A DNA stretch of 64,000 bases. Source: RGIG1918 sp964570895. Its GTDB lineage: Bacteria > Cyanobacteriota > Vampirovibrionia > Gastranaerophilales > Gastranaerophilaceae. Made by a program: the position numbers and the translations under genes. Where the stretch lies: the NCBI GenBank assembly GCA_964570895.1, contig CAZMZD010000002.1:248001-312000 (forward strand). Reading direction: 5' to 3'. Below, in pieces: positions 1 through 8,637 of the stretch (position 1 is the first letter of the stretch; the number at the start of each line of letters is the position of its first letter). The notes under the pieces were generated by a model. The model searched no databases. It was not told the origin of the DNA and worked only from the letters and a program-made list of their open reading frames with translations.

Positions 1-1
1 T

Positions 2-181
2 TTATATATCACAGGCGATGTAAAATTCCATAATGCTTTAGAAGTACGCGGTTTTGCGGTGGCAGATGTTGGGCATTTTGAATCAGAAATTCCATTTTTG
101 CCGCAAATGCAGGCAATCATTGCAAAAACAGGCGTTGAAGTTATGATTGCAGAAGAACATGTGCCTTGGGTGTATGTATAG
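2..181 (+). CDS. Nif3-like dinuclear metal-binding protein, C-terminal fragment
   Basis: An open frame enters from the left edge and ends at TAG 179-181, giving 59 residues. It reads LYITGDVKFHNAL, then ADVGHFESE, and ends EEHVPWVYV. The pattern TGD-hydrophobic-K-H followed by D-x-GH-[FY]-x-[ST]-E is the C-terminal metal-site half of the Nif3/YbgI (DUF34) family, whose biochemical role is still debated. The N-terminal part lies outside the window. The stop is 8 bases before the aroC start, so the two are probably co-transcribed. Confidence 0.72.
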   Translation, partial: LYITGDVKFHNALEVRGFAVADVGHFESEIPFLPQMQAIIAKTGVEVMIAEEHVPWVYV

Positions 182-189
182 AGGAAAAA

Positions 190-1266
190 ATGGGAATTAG
201 ATTTTTAACATCCGGAGAATCGCACGGTAAGTGCTTAAGTGCAATAATTGAGGGGCTGCCTTCAGGTTTTGAAATAGATTTTGACTTTGTAAACAGCGAA
301 CTTGCTTCTCGCCAAAAAGGTTACGGCAGGGGCGGAAGAATGGCAATTGAAACTGATAAAATCGAAGTTTTGTCAGGCATTCGCCATGGTAAAACGATGG
401 GTTCTCCTGTCTGCATTCAAATAAACAACAAAGATTTTGAAAATTGGAAAATCCCAATGAGCACAGAAGCAGTGGATAGAGAGCTTTATGCGGATGTTTT
501 GCGCTCAAAAGAAATAACAATTCCTCGCCCTGGGCATGCAGATTTTGCAGGCGCATATAAATATAATACAGAGGATATTAGAAACATTTTAGAACGTTCA
601 AGCGCGCGCGAAACCGCAACAAGAGTGGCGGTCGGCGCAATTGCAAGGTGTATTTTATCTGCTTTTGATATAGTTGGTGAATTTGAAATTTTATCAATCG
701 GCGGTGAGTGCGACCCTGATAAATTTAATTCAAAAATTGATGAGGCAAAAAGTGCCGGTGTCACGCTTGGCGGCGAAATAAAAGTTGTTTATAAGAACTT
801 GCCCATTGGGCTTGGCTCACACGTTCATTGGGACAGAAGGCTTGACGGGCTTCTTGCGCAAGCGGTTATGAGCATTCCTGCAATAAAATCTGTTGAAATT
901 GGCATGGGGCGCGATGTTGCAAATCATTCAGGCGACAAAGTTCATGACGAAATGTATTTTGACGGGAAATGCACCAGAAAAACAAATAACGCCGGTGGGC
1001 TTGAAGGCGGGATGACAAACGGAGAAGATTTGGTTATAAAATGTTCCATGAAACCCATCCCGACAATGATTTCGCCCTTAAATTCGTTTGATATTAAAAC
1101 GAAAGAGCCTAAAAAAGCTCATTTTGAACGTTCAGACACTTGTGCTGTCGAAGCTTGTGGCGCAGTTGCTGTGAATATGGTGGGAATTGTGCTCTTGAAT
1201 GCGTTTTTAGAACGTTTTGGGTCTGATAATATGGAGCAGATAAAAAGTAATTATGGAAAAAAATAA
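190..1266 (+). CDS. aroC: Chorismate synthase
   Basis: Last step of the shikimate pathway, converting 5-enolpyruvylshikimate-3-phosphate to chorismate with reduced FMN in the cytoplasm. The 358-residue protein has the family landmarks GESHG near residue 10, GRGGRMAIE near 47 and SARETATRVAVGAIA near 138. A longer frame opens with GTG at 166, but the ATG at 190 follows a GAGG ribosome-binding site and puts the conserved MGIRFLTSGESHG at the N-terminus, so 190 is chosen. The end overlaps aroK by 14 bases, so the two are translationally coupled. The length is typical of the family. Confidence 0.96.
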   Translation: MGIRFLTSGESHGKCLSAIIEGLPSGFEIDFDFVNSELASRQKGYGRGGRMAIETDKIEVLSGIRHGKTMGSPVCIQINNKDFENWKIPMSTEAVDRELYADVLRSKEITIPRPGHADFAGAYKYNTEDIRNILERSSARETATRVAVGAIARCILSAFDIVGEFEILSIGGECDPDKFNSKIDEAKSAGVTLGGEIKVVYKNLPIGLGSHVHWDRRLDGLLAQAVMSIPAIKSVEIGMGRDVANHSGDKVHDEMYFDGKCTRKTNNAGGLEGGMTNGEDLVIKCSMKPIPTMISPLNSFDIKTKEPKKAHFERSDTCAVEACGAVAVNMVGIVLLNAFLERFGSDNMEQIKSNYGKK

Positions 1267-1747
1267 TGTTGTTTTAATTGGCATGATGGGCTCCGGAAAG
1301 AGCACAATAGGTAAAATTCTTGCCGATGAACTTAGTTTTAAATTTATAGACACGGATAATCTCATAGAAGAGCGCGAAGGCAGGATTATTGCTGAAATTT
1401 TTGCTCATGACGGCGAAGAACATTTTAGGCAGATTGAAACAGAAATTTTAAAAGAAACTTTTAACGAGGAAAATTGCGTTATAGCATGCGGTGGCGGGGC
1501 AGTTGTTGAACCTAGAAATTATCCGATTTTTCGCGAAGTTAAAAATGTTTTTTATTTAGATTCGCCACCTAGAATTTTATATGAGAGAATTTCGGGGGAT
1601 GTATCTCGCCCAAAATTATCAACGTATGAAGAATTTGAAAAGCTTTCTTTTGATAGAAAACCAATGTATTTTAAATGCTCGAAATGCGCAATTCGCGCAA
1701 ACAGAAACCCAATTGAAGTTGTGCAAGATATTATGAGGTATTTATGA
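1253..1747 (+). CDS. aroK: Shikimate kinase
   Basis: Phosphorylates shikimate with ATP. The 164-residue P-loop kinase has Walker A GMMGSGKST at residues 10-18, the shikimate-binding DTDN region near 33, and the CGGGAVVEP glycine loop near 79. The lid region around RPKLS is also present. It begins inside the aroC tail and its last four bases overlap the aroB start (ATGA), so aroC-aroK-aroB is one coupled operon. Nothing is unusual in length or motifs. Confidence 0.95.
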   Translation: MEKNNVVLIGMMGSGKSTIGKILADELSFKFIDTDNLIEEREGRIIAEIFAHDGEEHFRQIETEILKETFNEENCVIACGGGAVVEPRNYPIFREVKNVFYLDSPPRILYERISGDVSRPKLSTYEEFEKLSFDRKPMYFKCSKCAIRANRNPIEVVQDIMRYL

Positions 1748-2793
1748 AAATCGAGGTGAATTTAGGGGATAGGTCTTATCCTATAATAATCGAAAACAAT
1801 ATTCTTAAAAATCTCGATGAATACTTTAGGGAAAACGAAGTGTTTGTTGTTACAAACACCACCGTAAACAGGCTTTACGGGAAGTATTTGAAAAAATATG
1901 CACGCAAAATGATTGTCATAAAAGATGGTGAAAAATATAAAAATCTTGCTACTTTTGAATATATTGCAAATGAACTTTTAAAAGCTAAAATTGAGCGCAA
2001 AGACACTATTGTTGCGCTTGGTGGTGGCGTTGTGGGAGATATTACAGGTTATGTTGCTTCAAGTGTTTTAAGGGGCGTGAATTTTGTTCAAATTCCAACA
2101 ACCCTGCTTGCGCAAGTTGATTCATCTGTTGGCGGAAAAGTTGCAGTAAATACGAAATACGGAAAAAATTTGCTCGGTGCTTTTTATCAGCCAAAGCGCG
2201 TTATAATTGATCCAACTGTTCTTCAAACTTTGCCTGAAAGGCAGATTAAAACAGGGCTTGCGGAAGTTGTGAAATATGCATATATTGAAAAAACGGCCTC
2301 TGACACATATGATGAAAACTTCACCTTTTTCGATTTTCTATCCGCTAAGGATTATAAACAAAATTACGAAAATATAATTGCTCGTTCTTGCCAAATTAAA
2401 GCGGATGTTGTGGCAGCTGATGAGCGCGAAAGTAATCTTCGCGCGATATTAAACTTGGGGCACACCCTCTGCCACGCGCTTGAAAACTTAACAAACTATA
2501 AAATCACGCACGGCGAAGGCGTTTCAATCGGCTTAAAATTTGCTTTTGATTTATCTTTAAAACTAGGTTTAGTTGAGCAAGAATATTACGAAAAGGCAGT
2601 TGGGCTTTTGCATTTGCTTGGTTTAAAAACTGAAGTGCCATCTGGTTTTAGGGCAGATAAAATAATTGAGCTTATGAAATCCGATAAAAAAGTGGTGTCA
2701 GGCGAAGTTAATTTTGTTTTGCCTTGCGGAAAATACGATGTTACGCGGAAAGTTTTGCAAGACGAGCTTTTAATAAAAGAGATTTTGCCTTAG
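1744..2793 (+). CDS. aroB: 3-dehydroquinate synthase
   Basis: Second step of the shikimate pathway, converting DAHP to 3-dehydroquinate with NAD and a divalent metal. The protein has 349 residues with GGGVVGDITGY near residue 95, the substrate and metal region VGGKVAVNTKYGKNLLG, and the metal-binding LGHTLCHALE motif. The start overlaps aroK by four bases. The 3' end overlaps the convergent TPR gene by 53 bp, so no intergenic terminator fits between them. Confidence 0.95.
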   Translation: MKIEVNLGDRSYPIIIENNILKNLDEYFRENEVFVVTNTTVNRLYGKYLKKYARKMIVIKDGEKYKNLATFEYIANELLKAKIERKDTIVALGGGVVGDITGYVASSVLRGVNFVQIPTTLLAQVDSSVGGKVAVNTKYGKNLLGAFYQPKRVIIDPTVLQTLPERQIKTGLAEVVKYAYIEKTASDTYDENFTFFDFLSAKDYKQNYENIIARSCQIKADVVAADERESNLRAILNLGHTLCHALENLTNYKITHGEGVSIGLKFAFDLSLKLGLVEQEYYEKAVGLLHLLGLKTEVPSGFRADKIIELMKSDKKVVSGEVNFVLPCGKYDVTRKVLQDELLIKEILP

Positions 2794-4054
2794 GTGTGTT
2801 CCCAAGTTTTTCCATTAAATCGGAAGCCATTGTGTAATTTTTTTCTAAATTTTCAGCTCTCAAGCTTTTGTTTTCTTGGTTATTGAATATTTCTGTTGAA
2901 AGCTTGAGGTAATTGAGAGCTTTTTTGTTTTCGCCAAGATAGCTGTAATCGTCCGCTATTCTTTTATAAGTTCTTGCTTTAATATTTTCGTTTTGCACAT
3001 CTTCCATGCTGACAAGTGCTAAATCGTTAAACATTTGTGTGTTTTGAAGGTTAAATTTATTTGCATAAAGCGTGCCAAGCCCTTTGAGCGCAAGGGTTTG
3101 CCCTGTCATATTGTCTGCTTCTCCGCTTTGCGCAACTGCTTCATGGTAATTTTCTTTTGCGCCTTCAAATTCACCGTAATCGTCGTAAATTTGCGCAAGC
3201 CCAAGGTGTGCGTGCGTTTTGATGTTGTGGTCATTGCAATTTGTTGCACGGGCAAATTCGCTCACTGCAAGGCGAGGATAGTCGCACCTATCTAGGATTT
3301 TTGCTCTTTCAAGGTGTGCTGCGGCTATATATTCAGGGTTTTCAAGTTTTTTTGCAATGTTGAGTGCTTCTGTATATTTGCTAAATGCGGTTTTGAGGTC
3401 TGTTTTTTCTGCTTTTGCTTCTTTTAGAACGGATATAAATTCGTTTTTATATTCTTCTTTTTGCTGTTTTGCTTCAATTCCGCGCTGTTTTGCATTTTCA
3501 ATTTTCGCACTTTTTTCAATTTTGATTTTGTAAGCTTCGTTTACGTCTTCCGGGTTTGCTTTGTATACTATTCTTTGCAAAAATAGTGCGTCGACCCAAT
3601 TTTCAACGACTTTGGACTCTTTTTCAAGTGTTTCTGAGATGTAGTTGTCTGCAATTTGCGAGGCATATTTTAAATTTGTTCTGATTATATCTCTATTTGG
3701 GGTTTCTTTGGCACTTTCTGTGTCAATGATTTTTAAATATCCTTCAATTTCTTCTGAAACCTTTGGTGGGGTGGCAATTGCGGATATTGTGCTTCTAAAA
3801 TCGGTTAAAATTTGAGATATGTTAATTTTGTTTTTTGCATAGTCAATCGCAACTGCGTTTCCGTTTGGAAACTCTCTTCTTTTTTGCCCCTCGTCAAGTA
3901 CGTCAGGGGTTTTGGGCGAATAACCATTTGTTTGTTCCGCCTGCTTATTATCTGCCTCTTTAGCCTCTTCTTTTTTAGGCTTTATGGTCGGCAAATTTCT
4001 GTATGTAATATTTACAGGATTAATTATATTGTACAAAACTACCCCAAATTGCAA
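2741..4054 (-). CDS. TPR-repeat protein of unknown role
   Basis: A 437-residue soluble protein. Residues 1-70 are low-complexity and charged (KPKKEEAKEADNKQAEQ), the middle is helical, and residues ~220-430 hold tandem TPR-type helices such as AHLGLAQIYDDYGEFEGAKENYHEAV and LKGLGTLYANKFN. TPR arrays usually bind proteins; no catalytic domain is visible. The open frame begins at a TTG without a good ribosome-binding site. The true start may lie a few codons later at the INPVNITYRN stretch, possibly from a non-ATG codon, because that stretch resembles the N-termini of other proteins in this window. It converges on and overlaps aroB. Confidence 0.72.
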   Translation of the reverse strand: MQFGVVLYNIINPVNITYRNLPTIKPKKEEAKEADNKQAEQTNGYSPKTPDVLDEGQKRREFPNGNAVAIDYAKNKINISQILTDFRSTISAIATPPKVSEEIEGYLKIIDTESAKETPNRDIIRTNLKYASQIADNYISETLEKESKVVENWVDALFLQRIVYKANPEDVNEAYKIKIEKSAKIENAKQRGIEAKQQKEEYKNEFISVLKEAKAEKTDLKTAFSKYTEALNIAKKLENPEYIAAAHLERAKILDRCDYPRLAVSEFARATNCNDHNIKTHAHLGLAQIYDDYGEFEGAKENYHEAVAQSGEADNMTGQTLALKGLGTLYANKFNLQNTQMFNDLALVSMEDVQNENIKARTYKRIADDYSYLGENKKALNYLKLSTEIFNNQENKSLRAENLEKNYTMASDLMEKLGNTPKAKSLLLKARLAKLSA

Positions 4055-4146
4055 TTAACCTTATTCATTTTACCTTCTATTGGTTAATTTTCGCTCATAT
4101 AAAAGGTTTAATTATTTTTTAATGATGGGATAGATTTTTTCAAGTT

Positions 4147-4830
4147 TTAAACAAGTCCTTCTTGCAGCGCAAAGACAGCGGCTTTTGCTCTTCCTTGAAT
4201 GTATAATTTTTGCAAAATACTATGAACATGCGCTTTTGTCGTTGCAAGCGAAACCACTAGCCTTTCTGAAATTTCAGGGTTAGACAGCCCTTGAACAATT
4301 AAAGACAAAACTTCAAGTTCGCGGCGGGTTAGCCCGTATTTATTATTTTCTTTTTTGTCTTGTGATTTTGCAGTTTCTTCTTGCTGCTCTTGTTTTGCTT
4401 CATCTTCTTGAATTGAAGAGAGCACAAGCCTTGCAATTTGAGGGTCGAGCCAGCTTGCCTTACTTCCGATTGCATTAATTGCGTTAATTAAGGTTTCAGG
4501 GCTGGAGCCTTTCATAATATAGCCGTCCGCGCCTGCTTTAAGGGCAGAGAATACATCTTCGCGATTGTCGCGAGAAGTGAACATTAAAATTCCTGCGCCG
4601 ATGTTTAACTCTTGTTTAAGTTTTTTTGTGGCTTCAATGCCATCAAGCTTTGGAAGCCCAATGTCCATTAAAATTACATCAGGTAAAAATTTTCTCGCAA
4701 GATTGACTCCGGCTTCGCCGTCCCCTGCTTCAGCCACAAGTTCGAAATTTTCAACTTGTTTTATCACCATTGCGGTTCCAAGCCTTGTCATAACATGATC
4801 TTCGATTAATAAAATTTTTATTTTTTCCAT
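4147..4830 (-). CDS. NarL/FixJ-type response regulator
   Basis: A 227-residue DNA-binding response regulator. Residues 1-125 are a receiver domain with acidic pocket ED at 10-11, phospho-acceptor Asp56 in ILMDIGLP, and the switch Thr/Ser in MFTSRD. A Gln/Glu/Lys-rich linker near 140-160 leads to a LuxR-type helix-turn-helix around 165-215 (LTRRELEVLSLIVQGLSNPEIS). The start codon shares one base with the stop of the upstream kinase (TAATG), so the two are co-translated and this is the obvious cognate output. Its targets are not evident. Confidence 0.9.
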   Translation of the reverse strand: MEKIKILLIEDHVMTRLGTAMVIKQVENFELVAEAGDGEAGVNLARKFLPDVILMDIGLPKLDGIEATKKLKQELNIGAGILMFTSRDNREDVFSALKAGADGYIMKGSSPETLINAINAIGSKASWLDPQIARLVLSSIQEDEAKQEQQEETAKSQDKKENNKYGLTRRELEVLSLIVQGLSNPEISERLVVSLATTKAHVHSILQKLYIQGRAKAAVFALQEGLV

Positions 4831-6374
4831 TATATTAAAGTCCTATTTTCTACTATTGTGCCTTTTAATTCAAATATAAATTCTGAGCCTTTTCCTTCTT
4901 CTGAATTAACCCAAATTTTGCCGTTATGAGCTTCGATTATTTGCCTTGAAAGATATAACCCAAGCCCTGTTGAGCAGTTTTTCTTGCGGGCAGTTCCTTG
5001 TGAAAAGCGCTTAAATAAATTGTCTGCGTCTTGTTTGCTTAAGCCAATGCCGTTATCTTTAACTTTTACAATTGCGTTTCTGTCTTTTTTGTATGTTGTG
5101 ATAACAATTTCATCTGCGCATTCGCTGTGTTTTAGGGCATTTGAAATTAAGTTGGTTAAAACCCTCCTTATTTCATTGATATCAGCATTTATAATAAATT
5201 GTTCGTCTTCAAAATCGTAAATTATTTTTTTGTCTTCAAAAAGAATTTCTAATTCTTTCACGCATTTTTTAATTAAAGTGTTTATACAGAATTGAGTTTT
5301 GCAAAGGAAAAGTTTTCCGCTTTCGTATCTATAAACTTCAAGCAGAGCGTTTACCAGCCCAAGCATATCTTCGTTGCTTTCCTTCATAGTTTTAAGGAAT
5401 AAATTTTGTTCTTCCGTAACCTCTCCAAGGCTTTTGTTTAATATAAACTCTAAACCGCTGATTGCAGCTTGCAGAGGCGTTCTTAAGTCGTGTGTCAAAG
5501 TTGCCATAAAATCATCGCGAAGGCGCTCGTTTTCTTTTTGAAGAGTTACGTTATGAATAACTGCAATGTAGAAGTTGTGTGTTTCGTCAAACACGGGCGA
5601 AAGGCTTAATTCTATTGGGATTTTTTTCTCGTCTTTATAATTTACAAGGCTGAAATTTCTAAGGTACGGATATTTATTTTCTTTCAAAATATCAAAAACC
5701 TTTTGGTTTTTTTCATTAATCACAAGTTCAAAAAAGTTTTTGCCCAAAATTAAATTTTCATCTAACCCAAAAAGCTCCGTTGTCATTGGGTTTATGGTTA
5801 AAATTTTGTAATTTTTGTCAAAAATCACAATGCCATCTGCGCAATTATCAAAAATTGTTTTTAACTTTGCTGTTGTTTCAACAATTTCTTTTGTTTTTTC
5901 TTCGACCATACTTTCTAAGTTTTTTGAATATTTTTCAAGTTCGGCATTCGCAGCTTCAAGTTCAATCATTTTTTCTTTCAGCTGTTTTTTTAATTTTGTG
6001 CGCTCAACTCCGTTTTTAATATTCAAAATTAAATCTTTGTTTTGCCAAGGTTTTTCAATGTATTTAAAAATCCCTGTTTCATTAATTGCGCGGATAGCGT
6101 TTTCTTTGTCTGCATAGCCTGTAAGAAGAATTTGAGTGCATTCGCCTTGAATTTCTTTTGCTTCTTTTAAAAACTCAATTCCGTTCATATCGGGCATGAT
6201 AAAATCTGAAATAACTAAATCTTGCTCTTCAAGCTTTAAATATTCCAAGGCTTCTTGCGGATGGTTAAATGCTTCGACATGCTCATAGCCTTCAAGCATA
6301 AGCAAATTTTTTAATGTTTTTGTGACTAAAACATCATCGTCGACCACTGTAATTTTTACATTTTTTTCAACCAT
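4830..6374 (-). CDS. Receiver-PAS-histidine kinase fusion
   Basis: A 514-residue soluble sensor kinase with an unusual order. A receiver domain (residues 1-120, phospho-acceptor Asp57 in LVISDFIMPD) comes first, then a coiled coil at ~125-170. A PAS domain spans ~172-280, then HisKA with His295 in THDLRTP, and an HATPase_c domain with N-box NALKHS, DNGIGLS and GLGLYLSR. No membrane segment is seen, so it probably senses a cytoplasmic signal or is driven by another kinase through the N-terminal receiver. It precedes the NarL-type regulator in an operon. A TTGTAA-N17-TATTCT promoter lies just upstream with almost no leader. Confidence 0.9.
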   Translation of the reverse strand: MVEKNVKITVVDDDVLVTKTLKNLLMLEGYEHVEAFNHPQEALEYLKLEEQDLVISDFIMPDMNGIEFLKEAKEIQGECTQILLTGYADKENAIRAINETGIFKYIEKPWQNKDLILNIKNGVERTKLKKQLKEKMIELEAANAELEKYSKNLESMVEEKTKEIVETTAKLKTIFDNCADGIVIFDKNYKILTINPMTTELFGLDENLILGKNFFELVINEKNQKVFDILKENKYPYLRNFSLVNYKDEKKIPIELSLSPVFDETHNFYIAVIHNVTLQKENERLRDDFMATLTHDLRTPLQAAISGLEFILNKSLGEVTEEQNLFLKTMKESNEDMLGLVNALLEVYRYESGKLFLCKTQFCINTLIKKCVKELEILFEDKKIIYDFEDEQFIINADINEIRRVLTNLISNALKHSECADEIVITTYKKDRNAIVKVKDNGIGLSKQDADNLFKRFSQGTARKKNCSTGLGLYLSRQIIEAHNGKIWVNSEEGKGSEFIFELKGTIVENRTLI

Positions 6375-6380
6375 ACTTAC

Positions 6381-6409
6381 AGAATACCCTATTTTGCGCC
6401 TATTTACAA
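6381..6409 (-). promoter_or_regulatory. Probable sigma-70-type promoter of the two-component operon
   Basis: On the minus strand TTGTAA (6404-6409) and TATTCT (6381-6386) are 17 bases apart. The kinase ATG begins 6 bases after the -10 box, so the mRNA would have essentially no leader. No ribosome-binding site precedes that ATG. Confidence 0.5.
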
Positions 6410-6504
6410 AAACATTAAGAAAGATAAAGATTTTATGTTAAATAGCAATTTTTTTTCTTGTCATGTTTTATAATACTTAGGAAGGCTATTTTTAGTTTAA
6501 AGAA

Positions 6505-8637
6505 GTGATAAACGTAAAATCAAAGTTTTATAATGAGAAACCCAAAAATCCTGCAGAAAATGTGAGGTCAGGGGTTTCTTCCCCTCAATATAAGCAAAGT
6601 TTTGGAAAAAAACGTGTTGATATTAATGAAATTAAAACCGTTGCAAAAGATGTTTTTGAAAAAGCTTTCAAAAGCGATGTTCATAAATTAAACTTTGGAC
6701 CTAATGATATTAACCTTGGAAACGGAGTTTTTGATGGCAGGATGTCTGAAGTTATAGATAGCGCTAAAAAAATTGCCAAAGATGTAAAAACAGACGTTAA
6801 GTTTAATATTAAAGGCGAAGAAATAACTTTTACAGATTTGCCAATTGCGGTTAAATTGCTTAAAAAAGTGGTTTATCCTATCTATCCTGGGCTTTTAAAA
6901 GACGCGCCAAATGCCGCAATTGATGCTCTTCAAAAAACAAAAGTGTTCAAAGACGCAGCTTGGCTCGATACAGTAAAAAGCTCTAAGTTCTTGTCTGAAA
7001 GACGCGAACAAGTTAAAGCAGAAAAAATTATTTCATCACTTCATGGTGTTACGGATAAAATAGCTAAAGCAAATAAAGATGGTGGGGCAAGCGTTTTAGA
7101 AGATTTCTATGTCAAACTTTCAGGAGGAAGCCATGGCAGTTACTCGACTCAATCCGAAAGAGCATTAAATGCGCTTGCAACATCCACTGTTTCAGGTATA
7201 TTTTCAGCGAGAGATTTTTACAACATTAGCCGTTTCCACGATGACGACCATGAAAAAGCTAAAAAGAGCGAAAAAGAAAGATTTAAATATGACGCAACAA
7301 GAGGAATTATCAAAGCTCTTGCTTCGTTTGCGACGATGGGCGCGCTTTCAAGGTTTACAAACTCAAATGGAAATGCGGCTGTTGTAAACTTAATGACCAC
7401 AACATTATTTATTGAAGTTATTTCAAGGTTGATTTCAGGCAAAGCATTGGGGCCAATTTCAAAAGAAAAAGCGATTGAAAAATATAACGAACTCCATAAA
7501 GATAAACCTGAAGTAAATGTTGCTAAAGAAGAAGAAAAACCAAAAGAAACAGAAATTGCTAAAACAGAACTAGGCGCAAGTGAAGAACAAGAAGGCGCTA
7601 ATCCTGTAAAAATCGTCTTTGGTGCAATCGCTGGGTTGTTTGCACTTGGTCTCGGCAAAGGCATACTTACAAAATATTCAAAACCAGCAGCTAAGTTCTT
7701 TGGAAAAATATCAGACACAATTGCAGAAAATATGGATAAATTAAAAATCCGTGAAGTTAAAATTGCAAAAACTGATGTAGAGAAGGCTTTAAAAGGTTTG
7801 CAAGCTGCTGATAAAAATAAATTTGCAGAAATTTTAAGTAAAGCGACAGAAAGCAACCTCGCGCAAGGTGGCGCGACATATATTTTAAAATCTTCAGACA
7901 CACCGCTTGGTAAAGTTTCAAATGTTTTGAGCGGGCTTGGTGCAATTGTTGTTAAACCATTCAGCACCGGCGAAAAATGGTCTGATAGGGTTCTTAAAAA
8001 AGTTGACCCCAAGGCTTTGAAGAAATTTACTCCAATGACTTCTTACAAATCTCCTCAAGATCAAAAAGCAGTTGTTGAAATAATCCATAAAATAAACAAA
8101 AAAATCGCTAAGCTTGAAAAGAATGGCGAAAATGTTTCAGAAGGCCTTAAAAAATATGTAAACGGAATGGTTGATAACGGTTTTGATATCAATACTTCAA
8201 TGTTGGATAACAGAAAATTAATTAAGAAATTTGTATTCTTTAACACTTTAATTCCGAGTTTCTTCTCTGTAATGGATTATAGAAACGAAGAACTTATCCA
8301 ATCAAAAGGCGAAGTTACACCTCGTGTTAAAGAAGTTACAAACCAAAGAATTTTACACAGAATTGTTAACTACTTCTCAAACAGAGTGTTTATCGACGCT
8401 TATATGGGCTTGTTTGGTCCTGCATTCAATTCAAGCTTGCTTGCAGCAACAGGAATTACAGCTCTTACAGAACTTACAAACGAATCTACAATCAGATTTT
8501 TAACACGCACTCCTATTAGAAAAATGAACAAAGAGCAACTTGAAGATTATTATTCAAAAGAAGATAAAGCTTCAGGTGTCATAAGAAAAATCATGGGTAA
8601 AAAATCCATCAAAGAAAAAGCGGGAATTAAAAAATAA
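6505..8637 (+). CDS. Large membrane-associated protein of unknown function
   Basis: I do not recognise this 710-residue protein. It begins with GTG and has a short polar leader ending in QSFGKK (residues 31-36), a variant of the [ST]F-x-G leader found on other unknown proteins here. The rest is Lys-rich and helical. Hydrophobic stretches occur near residues ~295-315, 370-390 (IVFGAIAGLFALGLGKG), 575-590 and 635-655 (LLAATGITALT), with an acidic Glu/Lys linker at ~330-365. It stands alone between divergent and convergent neighbours, so context gives no function. A long open frame on the opposite strand (7218-8012) is a codon-bias shadow. Confidence 0.72.
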   Translation: MINVKSKFYNEKPKNPAENVRSGVSSPQYKQSFGKKRVDINEIKTVAKDVFEKAFKSDVHKLNFGPNDINLGNGVFDGRMSEVIDSAKKIAKDVKTDVKFNIKGEEITFTDLPIAVKLLKKVVYPIYPGLLKDAPNAAIDALQKTKVFKDAAWLDTVKSSKFLSERREQVKAEKIISSLHGVTDKIAKANKDGGASVLEDFYVKLSGGSHGSYSTQSERALNALATSTVSGIFSARDFYNISRFHDDDHEKAKKSEKERFKYDATRGIIKALASFATMGALSRFTNSNGNAAVVNLMTTTLFIEVISRLISGKALGPISKEKAIEKYNELHKDKPEVNVAKEEEKPKETEIAKTELGASEEQEGANPVKIVFGAIAGLFALGLGKGILTKYSKPAAKFFGKISDTIAENMDKLKIREVKIAKTDVEKALKGLQAADKNKFAEILSKATESNLAQGGATYILKSSDTPLGKVSNVLSGLGAIVVKPFSTGEKWSDRVLKKVDPKALKKFTPMTSYKSPQDQKAVVEIIHKINKKIAKLEKNGENVSEGLKKYVNGMVDNGFDINTSMLDNRKLIKKFVFFNTLIPSFFSVMDYRNEELIQSKGEVTPRVKEVTNQRILHRIVNYFSNRVFIDAYMGLFGPAFNSSLLAATGITALTELTNESTIRFLTRTPIRKMNKEQLEDYYSKEDKASGVIRKIMGKKSIKEKAGIKK

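Noticed and set aside
7218..8012. 264-codon open frame on the minus strand
   Set aside because: It lies wholly inside the 710-residue gene, has Ser/Leu/Phe-rich shadow composition and no ribosome-binding site.
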